A stretch of DNA of 64,000 bases from Rehmannia glutinosa (taxonomy: Eukaryota; Streptophyta; Magnoliopsida; Lamiales; Orobanchaceae): contig JABTTQ020002607.1 in NCBI GenBank assembly GCA_016081115.2, forward strand, positions 372,001 to 436,000, in the 5' to 3' direction. Made by a program: the position numbers and the translations under genes. Of this stretch, positions 34,417 to 45,467 are shown piece after piece (positions within the stretch are counted from its first letter, which is position 1; each line of letters opens with the position of its first letter). Under the pieces are notes generated by a model. It was not told where the DNA came from and searched no databases. It worked only from the letters and a program-made list of their open reading frames with translations.

Positions 34417-37383
34417 GTGGCAATGTTTCTTTTGGAGATGAGTCTAAAGTCGGTCAAAGGAAAAGGTAAAATTCTAATCCGCTTGAAGAATGGAAGTCAT
34501 CAATTTATTTCTAATGTCTATTACGTTCCAAATATGAAAAGTAATATCTTGAGTTTGGGACAACTCTTAGAGAAAGGCTATGACATTCACATGAAAGATC
34601 GTAGTCTTTCTATAAGAGATGATAGAAATAATTTAATCACTAAAGTGCCAATGTCTAGAAATAGAATGTTCTTATTAAATATCCAGAATGATGTAGCAAA
34701 ATGTCTCAAAGCTTGCTACAAAGATATATCTTGGCTTTGGCATCTACGATTTGGGCACTTAAATTTTGGCGGATTAGAATTACTATCAAAGAAAGAGATG
34801 GTAAGAGGATTACCTTCCATCAATCATCCCGATCAACTATGCGAAGATGATGTCTATCGGGAAAACAATTCGTAAAGAGTTTTCCAAAGGAGTCAAGCTC
34901 GAGATCACAGAGGCCCTTGGAGCTCATACACACTGATGTTTGTGGACCAATCAAGCCAAGCTCTCTCGGTAAAAATAATTATTTCCTCCTCTTTATTGAT
35001 GATTTCTCTAGAAAGACACTGGGTATATTTTTGAAACAAGTCCGAAGTGTTCAAGCATTCAAGAAGTTCAAAGCTATGGTGGAAAATGAAAGTGGATGCA
35101 AAATCAAGGCAATGCGATCGGATCGTGGAGGAGAATTCACATCTAAGGAGTTCCAAGAATTTTGCGAAGCAAATGGAATCCGGCGTCCCTTCGACATCCC
35201 AAGATCCCCCCCAAAAAATGGCGTAGGCGAGAGAAAGAATAGAACAATTCTTGAAATGGCAAGGTGCATGCTCAAAAGCAAAAGGCGCCAAAGGAGTTCG
35301 GGTCAAGAAATGGTGGCGTGTGCGGTGTACTGTCAAATCGTTCACCAACTAGAAGTGTTTGGGGAAAAACACCACAAGAAGCTTGGAGTGGAAGAAAACC
35401 GTATCTCTCATCTAAAAGTATTTGGAAGCAAAGCATATGCACATGTACTGACGAGAGAAGAAGTAAGCTTGATGACAAAAGCGAGACATTCATCTTCATC
35501 GGGTATGACTCAAATTCTAAAGGTTATAAGTTATATAATCCAAATACTAAGAAGCTTGTGATAAGTCGTGATGTAGAGTTTGATGAAGAATCGATTGGGA
35601 TTTTGGCTCCCAAAACAACTTCAATTTCTTTCCGGATTTTGAAGAAAAGGAGTCGAGACCGTCGAGCCAACAATAGAAGTTCAAGAAGAGCCAACTACTC
35701 CATCCACTTCACAATCAACAAGTGAAGGAGACTCGCCACCATCATTTCTAAATGAAAGAGGCATAACACGTGCAAGGAGTCTAGAAGATCTTTATGAGAA
35801 CACCGAGAGAATAGATGATATAACACTTTTAAATCTCTACTTGCAGATTGTGAACCTGTGACTTTTGAAAAAGCAGTCCAAAATAAAAGATGGAGAGATG
35901 CTATGGATGAGGAGATACAAGCAATCATGAAGAACGACACGTGGGAGCTGACCTCACTTCCAAAAGGACATAAGGTTATCGGCGTCAAGTGGGTGTACAA
36001 AGCAAAGAAGAATGTTAAAGGAGAAATTGAAAGATATAAAGCAAGGCTAGTCGCAAAAGGCTATAGTCAAAGAGCTGGAATCGACTATGACGAGGTATTT
36101 GCTCCAGTCGCTCGCTTGGAAACAATAAGGCTTATCATTTCTTTAGCAAACTCAAAACAGGTGGAAGATTCACCGGATGGACGTAAAGTCGACTTTCTTA
36201 AATGGAGTTCTCGAGGAAGAAGTCTACATTGAGCAGCCAAAGGGCTATGTGGTGAAGAATGAAGAAGATAAAGTCTTGAAGCTGAAGAAGTCTCTATACG
36301 GATTAAAGCAAGCACCACGGGCTTCGAATAGCAGGATCGATAAATACTTGCAAGAGAATGGGTTCACTAAATGCCCGCACGAACATGCACTTTATGTCAA
36401 GGTCAGAAAAGATGATGTTTTGATTGTGTGTTTATATGTGGATGACTTGATCTTCACAGGAAATAATCCAGACATGTTTGAAGAGTTCAAGAAAGCAATG
36501 ACCAGAGAATTTGAGATGACTGATATCGGGCTTATGGCATATTACCTCGGCGTTGAAGTTAAACAACAAGAAGATGGGATTTTCATCTCGCAAGAAGGTT
36601 ACGTAAAGGAGATTATCAAGAGGTTCAAGATGGATAACTGCAAGCCTATTAACACACCAGTGGAGTGCGGGATCAAGCTATCAAAGTATGACGGAGAAGA
36701 AAAAGTGGACCCGACATTGTACAAAAGTTTGGTTGGAAGTTTGCGGTATTTGACGCGTGCACTGACCGGACATTCTCTATGCCACCGGTCTAATAAGTCG
36801 CTACATGGAGAATCCAACCACTACTCACATGAAGGCTGCTAAAAGGATTCTTCGCTATCTCAAAGGTACGATCAATTACGGCTTATTTTATTCAACAACT
36901 AATGATTATAAACTTGTTGGCTATAGTGATAGCGATTGGTCTGGAGATGTGGATGATCGAAAAAGTACTACTGACTTTGTGTTCTTCATGGGAGATACCG
37001 CATTCACTTGGATGTCAAAGAAGCAGCCGATAGTCACTCTCTCAACATGTGAAGCTGAGTACGTAGCTGCGACAACTTGTGTTTGCCATGCAGTTTGGCT
37101 AAGAAACTTGTTGAAGGAACTGGGAATGATACAAGAAGATCCAACTAAGATTTGTGTCGATAATAAGTCAGCTGTGGCATTGGCAAAGAATCCGGTGTTT
37201 CATGATCGAAGCAAACACATTGACACTCGTTACCACTACATAAGAGAATGCATATCAAGAAAGGACGTACAAGTGGAGTATGTGAAGTCTCAAGATCAAA
37301 TTGCGGACATCTTCACCAAACCACTCAAGCATGAAGACTTCATACGACTTAGAAGTTTTCTCGGAATGACAAATCAAGTTTAA
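34417..37383 (+). pseudogene. Copia Pol remnant: integrase, reverse transcriptase, RNase H
   Basis: Domains occur in several frames. GAG-pre-integrase LWHLRFGHLNFGGLELL lies near 34735-34785. Integrase (34917-35561) has HTD, RSDRGGEF and a GERKNRT glutamate, the DDE set. Reverse transcriptase runs 35858-36232 then, after a frameshift near 36160, 36177-36842, with MDVKSTFLNG and YVDD at 36435-36446. RNase H (36805-37383) has YSDSDW, CEAEY and VDNKSA acidic residues. Frames also change near 34870 and 35260. The frame breaks mean that no full polyprotein is made, although most catalytic motifs remain. Confidence 0.92.
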
Positions 37384-37390
37384 GGGGGGG
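37382..37390 (+). other. Polypurine tract of the Copia element
   Basis: AAGGGGGGG, overlapping the TAA stop of the RNase H frame and ending at the first base before the 3' LTR. Confidence 0.9.
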
Positions 37391-37864
37391 TGTTGGATTT
37401 TAAACTTGATTTTGGTCCAATTAATATTGGGCTTGAAAATATATATTTGAGTTAAAAGAATAAAATAAGAGCCCAAGCCCAAATGGCCCAAGTTCTAGAA
37501 TTTATCTAGAAATGTCTTGAGAAAATATCTTAGATATTATTTGTAGAAAAGTTTGTAGAATGTTCTAGGAAAGTAGATATTTTGGAGGATGTTTCTAGTA
37601 GATGAATTATAGCCATTAGATCAAATAAATCCTAGCCATTGGTTAGGAAGTTGTACTAGTATAAATAGGGGTGTCTTGATCATTTTGTAACAAGCCAAAA
37701 TTTGAGAAGAATCAATACAAGCAAATATTCCTCCACCAAAAACTCTCTTACATTTCTTAGCATAAATAACCTCCTCCTCCTACAAAGAAAAATAATCCCT
37801 CTTCCAACTTCCAATTTCTAAATAACCCTTTTTCTTCTAAACTTGATATAACCCTCCTCCAACA
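37391..37864 (+). repeat. 3' LTR of the Copia element
   Basis: 474 bp, directly after the polypurine tract and followed by the target duplication AATAC. Confidence 0.97.
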
Positions 37865-38267
37865 AATACAAGCCTCAAAGAGGTGTTTACTTTAATGGGT
37901 ATTTGTAATTTAAAAGGATAACTGGAGTTTATTCTGTTAAAAAATATTTGACAGGAGAGTTTTCTGTAATTAGGCTAAACTTCAAAGTAGTTTTTTTTAA
38001 TTATCCCTAGATTCATTAACCTCGTTGTTTAAAAATTGCAAGAAATTCATTCAAATTCCAGACAAGGAAATGAATATTTTAAAAGCTCTTTTCTAGGATG
38101 ATATAAGCTAAAAATATTAATTTACCTGTGATTTACGCATCATCTTTTCCTTTGTATACTTTTCAGGTCTCGTCTGCATTAGAGGATACAACAAAATAAC
38201 TAGGGAACCAAAACCACTTGCAAAGAGATTTCATTATTGTAAAACGAGACTACTGGATAATGATTGA

Positions 38268-39945
38268 TAAAACTTTACAAAAATTCAAGTTAATGTCGAT
38301 TGTTAGTTTTTGTATAATTATTTATCTGTTTATAGTATATCTGCATAGTTATACAACTTAGTTTCCTTAAATGTAATTTTCTTACAAAGAAAAGGAAACG
38401 AGGGCATGACTCATTGTGAAGAAACAAGAACTTGTAAATGTAAATTTCTTACCAAGGCAAGGAAACAAGGGCACGACTCATCACTGAAAAACAAGAGCAC
38501 ATGTTTTTCTTACAAGTTCCCCCCTCTTCCCTTTTCAATTCTCATCTTCAAAACTTATTTGTTTATATCCACCTTTCGTTTTCCTTTATTTTTTATAGTT
38601 TTTTTCCTTATGATTTCTTAGCGAAAATTAATGTTATCATCGATTATTGTGAGACCAAGTTTCAAAGCTATCATATTTTAAGTAAGTTATAACTAGTTAA
38701 ACATCATCATTTTAGAGTTTATGAATAGTCAAATAACTTGGGCGGGACCTTATTTGTTTATATTTCCAAATGCTATTTTCTAATTATTCATAAAAATGAA
38801 ATCATGTATATAAATTTCCAAATCGTCATTTTAATTTTCTTTCTTCACATAAAATAGAAATCTATAATTTTAATTTTCAACCATATACACTATCATATAT
38901 CACTTATCACTCTTTATTATCTTCTTTTCGTCCGATTATATATGTGGGACCTACAATTACCAATTATATCAACTTAAAATATTACTATTTTAAAATTATA
39001 TTTATCTAATGGTATCCACCATCTACGATCTTACAAATATAATATTATATATCTAAATTAAAATAATAAAAATGGACTCCATCACTATCAACTTTTCAGA
39101 TTATCGACTAAAAAAAATCAACTTTTCAGATTATTATATACTTAAATACTACTTTCAAATCTAGTGAGCTAAACATATTTTTCATTTTCAAACCTATATA
39201 AAGCTAGTTTTAATTCATTCATTCAAATATAATTTCATTTTTCACATAAAAACCAACAAATTCTCAAAACTTATTTTTCGACATTAGAAATTGGAAATGG
39301 ACCAAGGCACCATAACCTTACAAGACCTTAAAACTTGAATATGTCAGCCCAAGTGGCTTCAAGCCTACTGCGTACCACACACACAAAAGCATCCCTTACT
39401 AAAAATAATTCGAAAGAAACACGATACTATATTATATGAGGTTAAAATCAGGGGTATTCTGGTATTTTCACTTTTTAACCTTAAAATAAACCTTAAAATA
39501 AATATAGAAAGTAGGAAAAGGAGAAAAAAAAAACCTTCAATTCCTCCATTCTTCTTTTCTCCTTCCCATTTTGTGAATCTTGAAAAATCCGACCTAGGTC
39601 ATTTCTTTTCACTATTATCAAAATTATGTATTTTGGTCCACCATAAACTTGAACTCGATTTTTTTTTTATTATTATGATATATTAATGTAATTGTCATTT
39701 GTTATTTATTTTTGAATGTTAAGATGTAACTAAATTAATACATTAACTTTATCAAAATTGATACTTATCTATAGTTTTATTTTTATAGTTGATTTTTTTT
39801 TTATATTTATGTTAATGTTAGTTAGGGCCCCTTACAAGAAATTTCTGGCTTCCTTACTGGACTAGGTGATTAATTTTTGAATTTCATTTCTATTCTACAA
39901 GATTATATTATATTAAAGCTATATTTCTATTTTCAACCATGGGGT
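38268..39945. other. Region downstream of the glycosylase gene
   Basis: It probably starts with the gene's 3' untranslated region. A diverged direct repeat (AAGGAAACGAGGGCATGACTC / AAGGAAACAAGGGCACGACTC) lies at about 38393-38412 and 38459-38480. The rest is AT-rich with no supported gene. Confidence 0.45.
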
Positions 39946-40442
39946 TAGGAGTGTTTAGTTAATCGATTTTTTTTTTCAGTTAATAGTTAACCAAATCAAT
40001 TCGATCAATTCGGTCGCTAACCAAATTATTTTGATTCGGTGAATTTTTAAAGATTTTGAAGAATTTCGGTTAACGGTTAATTTGGTTTAAAATTTCGAAA
40101 TTAACTAAATTAGTCGAATTAACTGAAATATTATATTTAACATATATTTTATATATATTTATATTTCAATATCATATATATCATAGATATATTTATTTAT
40201 TTATATCATATATTATATATACAACATATATTTTTTTATTTAAAGAAATTTCGGTTAACTAAATGCTGGTTTTCTAGCTTAAAGATTAACTGAACGAATT
40301 AACCTAAATATAATTTGGTTCAGTTAATTCGGTAAATATAATTTTGGTTCCGTTAATGGTTTTATCTACTAGCAAATTCGGTTAATTCAGTTTTCAATAT
40401 TTTGGTAAACGATTAACCAAATTAACCGAATGAACACTCCTA
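39946..40442. mobile_element. hAT-type MITE with perfect 8-bp target duplication
   Basis: A 497-bp element with termini TAGGAGTGTT and AACACTCCTA, flanked by CATGGGGT at 39938-39945 and 40443-40450. The interior is built of GGTTAAT and ATTAACC words, so it can fold on itself. It is non-coding and must be mobilised by a hAT transposase. Confidence 0.9.
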
Positions 40443-40450
40443 CATGGGGT

Positions 40451-41100
40451 TAGCCCGGAGGCCATGAGTATTATTCGCAATTACGAGTTTCGGGTTCCAG
40501 TACCTTCAATAATGGGGCTGAACTTTCTTCAGAAAAAACAATAACAAAAAAAAAATACAAACTTATTTTTCTATTTTCAGATACGTGCGTAAATTTACTA
40601 AATATCATAATTTTTATCCCAATCTTCATATATAATTGTCATAAATAATTAAGAATTTTATATTGATATTATTGAATAAATCACAAGTTTTGTTACTTAG
40701 ACGAGCTTTCAACGAGATCTTTAAAATCCCAAATCATGGTAATTTTATTCCACATGTTTTTGGATCATCCTGCAGTTGATCACGGTTCTAAGATTCTCAA
40801 GAACCATCCATGAACGGATCCAGATTTTCAAGAAATGGCTATGAATAAATCTTTTGCAAAAATGGTGCACTCCGGGGAGGATATATACAATTTCGGTTAA
40901 GAAATGAGATTTTTATCCCCTAACAATGGTTTAAGGGATTTATCATCAACGTACAGTGGAATTACGAGATTCAATAATCGGACGACTCCTACTTCCAAAA
41001 GGGGTAAAGTCATGCACGTTAGAGGCGCTCAAATCGAAATTGCATGCCGTTTGGAGATCTCAACATGCTCGACGATCGATACCACTAAGTAAGGGTTATT
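40451..41100. other. Intergenic, possibly the 5' part of the adjoining LINE
   Basis: No clear gene. The ORF at 40904-41092 is uncharacterised. It directly precedes the LINE ORF1 remnant and could be its decayed N-terminal part. Confidence 0.35.
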
Positions 41101-42535
41101 TTAGTTAATAATTTAATGATATAGCTGACCGTAATCATGCTTTCATTAAAGCTTCATGGAATTTGAATTCAGGTACAATTCGCATCACTAATTGGATTTC
41201 AGATTTCAATCCTTATAAAATTAATACTTCTATGCCATAAGTTTGTGTTCGGATTTATGAACTAAGTATCGAGTATTGGCATCCCTCTTTGATTACGAAG
41301 ATTGCAAGTGCGATAGATACTTCGATCCAAACTGATGGTCGTTCGTTGTCCGTGGAGGTGGGACATTTTCTTCGAGTATTAGTTGAACTTGATTTGAATA
41401 AATCTCTTCAGGAATTTATTATGGTTGAAAGGGCGGGATATTGCTTTGTTGTTTCGATCAGTTATGAGAATTTGTCGGATTCTTGTGTTAATTGTCGGAT
41501 TGTTGGGTATCGTACCATGAATTGTCCCCATCAAGATGCGACAAAAAAAGCTGACATTGTTCAAACTGATAAAAGTCCGGTTTCATGGACGGTCAGCCAT
41601 TAGGACGGGGAATCATGGTAGGATTTCGGCTAACAAGGGTAAGAAAGTAGTTTCGAAAACTTGGGTTCAAGTTAAGCCCCAGAAAGCTCATTCTACAAAT
41701 AGGAGTATTGGTCCTAAGAAGGGTGGACCATCCACTTTGGGTATTCAAACACGGAATTCTTTTAACGTGTTGGGTGATACATAAGAGGATTTACATGGAG
41801 AGAATGAGTCCTCACACGTCCATGCAGATGTGGGCCTCAAAGGTTCGAATGCCAATCCTGATAGGACTATGGTTCTTTATCAACCACCATAATGGAGCTC
41901 GATTATTGTTCATGAGGACACGATGACTGTACCAAATTTAGATGAAAAGAATCAAGCGGATCTCCACGGTACCGATGAAGTTGTATCTAGAAGTCGTCTG
42001 TTTAATGATTATGTCTTTAGCTCTAACGTCAGTCAGAGTGTTTCAAAGCAATGGTTGCATCAGCACAATAGTGTTAGTCTGATAGGTGTGATATGGTGGC
42101 TGAAGAAGAAGAAGACAAATCGAAAGCTTTAAAGACCAAGCTAAGCGACTCTTCAACTACTTCGCTTATCATTCACTCATGTGTTCTCTCAGAAGCTATG
42201 AAAGCTCTGGAAATTGTGGCTCGAGGATCCTGGGCCGACATTCTACAAGCTACATCAGACCATCAAGACGATACTCGAGCACAATGGCGTAGACAAGGGG
42301 GGTTTCTCCGGCCCCCCGCGCACCCCAAAATGTTTTCTGTCCCGTTTTTTTCTATAGAAAAAAAAATTATATATATTTTATGGGGAAAAATAGTTGAGCT
42401 AGGGAAAAAAGATTTTGGGCTAGAGGGTAACATTGTGGGCTGGGTACGCCCCTGCTCGAGCACGTGCATAAAAGAAAATGACAATATCACTCGAAAATCC
42501 TTGAGACATAAACACCCTTCATTTAAATTGCGTTG
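41101..42535 (+). pseudogene. Second LINE ORF1 remnant
   Basis: Frames give SDFNPYKINTSM, then ELSIEYWHPSLITKIASAID, then LVELDLNKSLQEFIMVERAG, the same order as the minus-strand LINE ORF1 at 16-16.6 kb. The zinc knuckle CVNCRIVGYRTMNC has Tyr where His is expected. Downstream are GGPSTLGIQTRNSFNVLGDT and SVSKQWLHQH, typical of the C-terminal part. There are several stops and frame changes, and a 172-bp insertion at 42283. The two LINE copies belong to the same broad family but are clearly diverged. Confidence 0.65.
42283..42454. mobile_element. 172-bp non-autonomous insert with 9-bp target duplication
   Basis: Flanked by CTCGAGCAC at 42274-42282 and 42455-42463. The right end reads GGGTACGCCCCTG and the left starts AATGGCGTAGAC, which share an inverted GGCGTA. 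A 9-bp duplication points to a Mutator-like MITE. GC-rich ends surround an A/T-rich core. Confidence 0.7.
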
Positions 42536-43079
42536 TTAAGTTATTTTAATTATTTGTTTTTCTGTTGTTTTGCATTATTTTTTTTGCTACTCCTGGTGAC
42601 TTATGATCATGACATTTTCATTTTCTTATATATTTTCTTTTATTTAAAAAAATAAAGCTAACGAATAATTTTAATTTTATTTTACCAGAAACGAAAGGAT
42701 TTTCTAAATGAAACTTCAATGAAATGATTTACAAATCAGGTACATTAAACGGGGCCCTAACAGGGATTGAAAATCACCAAAGGAAAGAGATTCCAAAACA
42801 TGTAGGAATCCGCCACTGTACAGAGCAAGGGGAATAAAGTGATGATTTCAATATTACATAATTCCAAAATAAGCTACATCACATGACAATAATATCTTGA
42901 TCATCAAGGCCCACAAAACATTCTCTTGCTCATGCCAAAACCATGGAATTAACTAACGAATAATTCTTGAATTTCCAAATTTATCAATTTGGGGTAGACA
43001 TCGTCTGTTAAAAAAACATTCACAAGGCGGGGCTAGGAAATCTTTAATCGGAAATTGTCAGTGAAATATTGAGAATTAA
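42536..43079. other. Intergenic, nothing recognised
   Basis: Between the LINE remnant and the left terminus of the Harbinger-type unit. No ORF or repeat could be supported. Confidence 0.45.
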
Positions 43080-43170
43080 GGTTGCGATTGGATGTGAGTG
43101 AAAGTTGAAAAAATTTCCTTAGGTGGACGAAATGTATTGGATTATGCGATTGGATATGGAAACGGGCCAA
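43080..43170 (+). repeat. Left terminal and subterminal repeats of the Harbinger-type unit
   Basis: Terminal GGTTGCGATTGGATGTG followed by a second ATGCGATTGGATATGG at 43146. The shared GATTGGATATG motif is a candidate transposase binding site. Confidence 0.6.
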
Positions 43171-43425
43171 ATTTTTACGTGGCCTTGACTGTTTACTCTC
43201 ACTAGATTTGCACTATTGAGGGTACTGTTTGTTTTCCTCTGACAAGAAAAGCTGCCACAATCTGCACCAAACAGTTCAAAGTAATAATGACCTGGTTTAT
43301 TGCTCTCAACGGCTCTTCTACCTCCTTCCACTCCCACCAAATAAAAAAATATGTACTCGTGCCCCTAAGCAAGCTTCTGTAGCTAATTTGAGCCATTTCA
43401 GACCGAGACCCCTACATTTAAAGTA

Positions 43426-45011
43426 ATGCCCCCTTCATCTAGTTCCCCCAGCTGCAGTTGTTCCAGACAAGAGTCTTCAACCCGGGACGGTAGTGTGCAG
43501 GAGACGGCGACGGTGAAGTGTGAAAGCTCTAGCAGTCGTAGCGTAAACTCTTATCCGACAAAAGTAACTAAGGTACGTTCTGAAGACCTTTCGCATTCCC
43601 TTCTTCTGTAATGAAACGGATATTGCAGTTTACAAGTTTAGATTACTGATGAACATTATGGAAAAACCCATTCCTACTGAAATCACATAGTCTCGTGTTG
43701 TCCTTGCTGTTGGAGGATTCGAACCGCAACCTTCAATTTAGTTTATTATTTTTTTTCAGTTTGATGTTGCTCATGATGTAAATTAAAACCCGTGTATTTG
43801 AAAAGGTTGTTGAGCCCTTCAATTTAGTTTTTGATTTGTGTCGTAACATGCTTGAAATGGGTTTGTGTTACTGAATGGCTAAAACTATGTATGTATAGCC
43901 TCTTAGGTCTGTTATTCACCTGATTAAATTAATCCCCTGCCGTAATTTTGAAAATCATTCTCTTGGGCGAACATTATTAATATGGCACCTAAATATATTA
44001 TTACTTGGGTAGTAGTTCCCAGCAAACATTTTCTATGAACAATGGCGACGCCCAGTGGCCTTTCGAGAATGAACGGACCTTCATTACGTTGATGCATGAG
44101 GAGGTCCTTTTAGGAAATCAGGTGGGTTTCAAGTTTACAAATGCTCAATGGATTGCCCTGATGACTAAGTTAAGCCAGTCTTGTCCGGGTTACTCGTACA
44201 CGATGAAACAACTACAGGGTAAGGTCGACCGACTGAAACAATGGTGGAAGAAGTACCATAGGATTCTGAAACAGGCCTCCAGATTTGGTTGGGATGAGCA
44301 GCACGGCTTGATTGTGGGGTCAGAAGAGAGTTGGGCACATTGGCTAGCAGTAAGTTGTACTGTCATACATGGTTTCCTTCTTTTTTGTGGAATTGAGACT
44401 AGTACGACCATAAAGTTACTTCCCAATATAAATGTTTTTTGGGGACATTTCGTTGATGTTGTTGTTTCATTAATTTAGGACAATCCAGAAGATGCATATT
44501 TGCGTAGGAAAGGGCTGTCGTTTTACAATGAGCTGACCACCATATTTGCGCCCACCACGGCTACAGGTAGGTTTGCCCGTGCCTCTACGAAGAGAGATGG
44601 TTCCCCTTTAGAAAGGACTGGTCAGACAGATGACGTCGGGGGTGTTGGAAATGGTTCGGACTATCTTGGTAATGATGAAATTGATCCTTCGCAACAAGGC
44701 CGTCAGTATACGCACACCCCTCTCGGTTCTACGTTTAGGACCTCGACTTCTGGAGCTCATTGTAACAAGTGCCGCAAAACCACTGAACCAGTTGTTGTCA
44801 CCGCCATGAACTCATTCACTAGAACCAATGAAGCTACATTTACATTTCGGAAGGTGGAACCGCTATTTGACAAATGGTTTCGAAGGTGGAACAGACATTT
44901 ATATGTCGCATATGTGCAAAGAAGGTTGCTACTGACGTTGTCAATCGTCGCATTTTCATAGCCATGGATCCATCACGCAGACGGGAGTATCTGGAGAGTT
45001 TCAAGGAGTAG
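43426..45011 (+). pseudogene. Myb/SANT-like DNA-binding protein (Harbinger ORF1 type)
   Basis: A probable first exon (43426-43572, Ser-rich, MPPSSSSPSC start) ends at a GT donor. The next exon (about 44013-44353) contains FKFTNAQWIALMTKL, then QLQGKVDRLKQWWKKYH and RFGWDEQHGLIVGSEESWAHWLA, the trihelix-like Myb/SANT pattern (Myb_DNA-bind_3). A third exon starts about 44480 and runs on, but the conserved end (MDPSRRREYLESFKE, stop about 45011) is in another frame, so a frameshift near 44915 is likely. In Harbinger elements this protein brings the transposase to the termini. The first splice phase does not fit, so the model is partial. Confidence 0.7.
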
Positions 45012-45467
45012 GCGGTGATTGTGTGGTCGTGCGTAAAGAGACGGTTAGCTGCGAGTAGCTCTTTGTTTCCACTGAATGTTTGTTGGTGTTTTAGAGACTT
45101 TGTGTTGTTCAGCTTTAGATCTTTCACGGGGTGTCGAACAATATGCATATTTGTTGTGTAATTTATGTAGTATGTTTCATATGTTAAACAATTCCCTTTA
45201 TAACGTGTTGCTTTGGTTTGTATTAGCTTTCGCTGGTTGAGAGTACTATGGTACTCTGTATGGATATTATGAAACCACTCTTGAATACTAATTACTGCTT
45301 GGGAAATAAAAGGTCACTTTAACGATATAGGGATGTCTTTCACATTTCCGACTGTAGCAATCGATTGTAATTGAAGGCAGTGTCCATTAAATTATAAGTT
45401 AGCTTATTACGATCATGTTTACTGTTTAACTGCCTCCCCATTGCACAGGGGCAGTGTAGGAATAACA

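Larger units (their letters stand above)
32832..37864 (+). mobile_element. Copia LTR retrotransposon, structurally complete, coding region broken
   Basis: A 5033-bp element with LTRs TGTTGG...CCAACA, flanked by AATAC (32827-32831 and 37865-37869). It has an initiator-Met type primer-binding site and a polypurine tract. Domain order is Gag, protease, integrase, reverse transcriptase, RNase H, which defines Copia. It lies in the last intron of the glycosylase gene in the same orientation, inside an older MITE. The two LTRs differ, as far as I can read, by one 2-bp indel. The coding region has nonsense and frameshift lesions and an altered protease motif. Confidence 0.97.
32685..38030. mobile_element. 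MITE family A copy, split by the Copia element
   Basis: The left half (32685-32831) has AATTACAAAGACTACG, TTTCACAAATTGCATC and GTATTTGTTAGGTAAATAC. The right half (37865-38030) resumes with AATACAAGCCTC and ends TAATTATCCCTAG. Removing the Copia insert and one copy of AATAC restores the family A order. This shows that the MITE was there first. Confidence 0.75.
24411..38267 (+). pseudogene. DML: DEMETER/ROS1-like 5-methylcytosine DNA glycosylase, disrupted
   Basis: The family excises 5-methylcytosine in the nucleus for active DNA demethylation. Exons traced: to 26972, 27848-27938, 28097-28529, 28605-28684, 28943-29027, 29133-29224, 29295-29363, 29437-29473, 29584-29666, 30043-30468, 30616-30652, 30745-30802, 31483-31616, 31701-31766, 31849-31963, 32588-32626, 38167-38267. 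Phases agree from 27848 to the stop. Seen: Lys-rich RHRPKVFDE region, glycosylase core with catalytic Lys (28977, GLGLKSVE) and Asp (29136, PVDVNVSR-like), Fe-S cysteines C-X6-C-X2-C-X5-C (from 29590), CXXC-like and RRM-like C-terminal parts. Lesions: 7-bp duplication at 26802-26815, TGA at 26927, TAA at 27877, donor GT changed to GG at 28685. The start at 24411 (MELKENDAWVPLTLAQ) is likely by its WxP motif but its splice to 25.7 kb is unresolved. Confidence 0.88.

Noticed and set aside
34905..35348. 147-aa minus-strand ORF and other antisense ORFs in the Copia element
   Set aside because: They are shadows of the integrase and reverse transcriptase frames.
43700..43735. Possible tRNA T-arm (GGATTCGAACC word)
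   Set aside because: Only the T-loop-like word is present. No acceptor stem, anticodon arm or D arm can be built around it.
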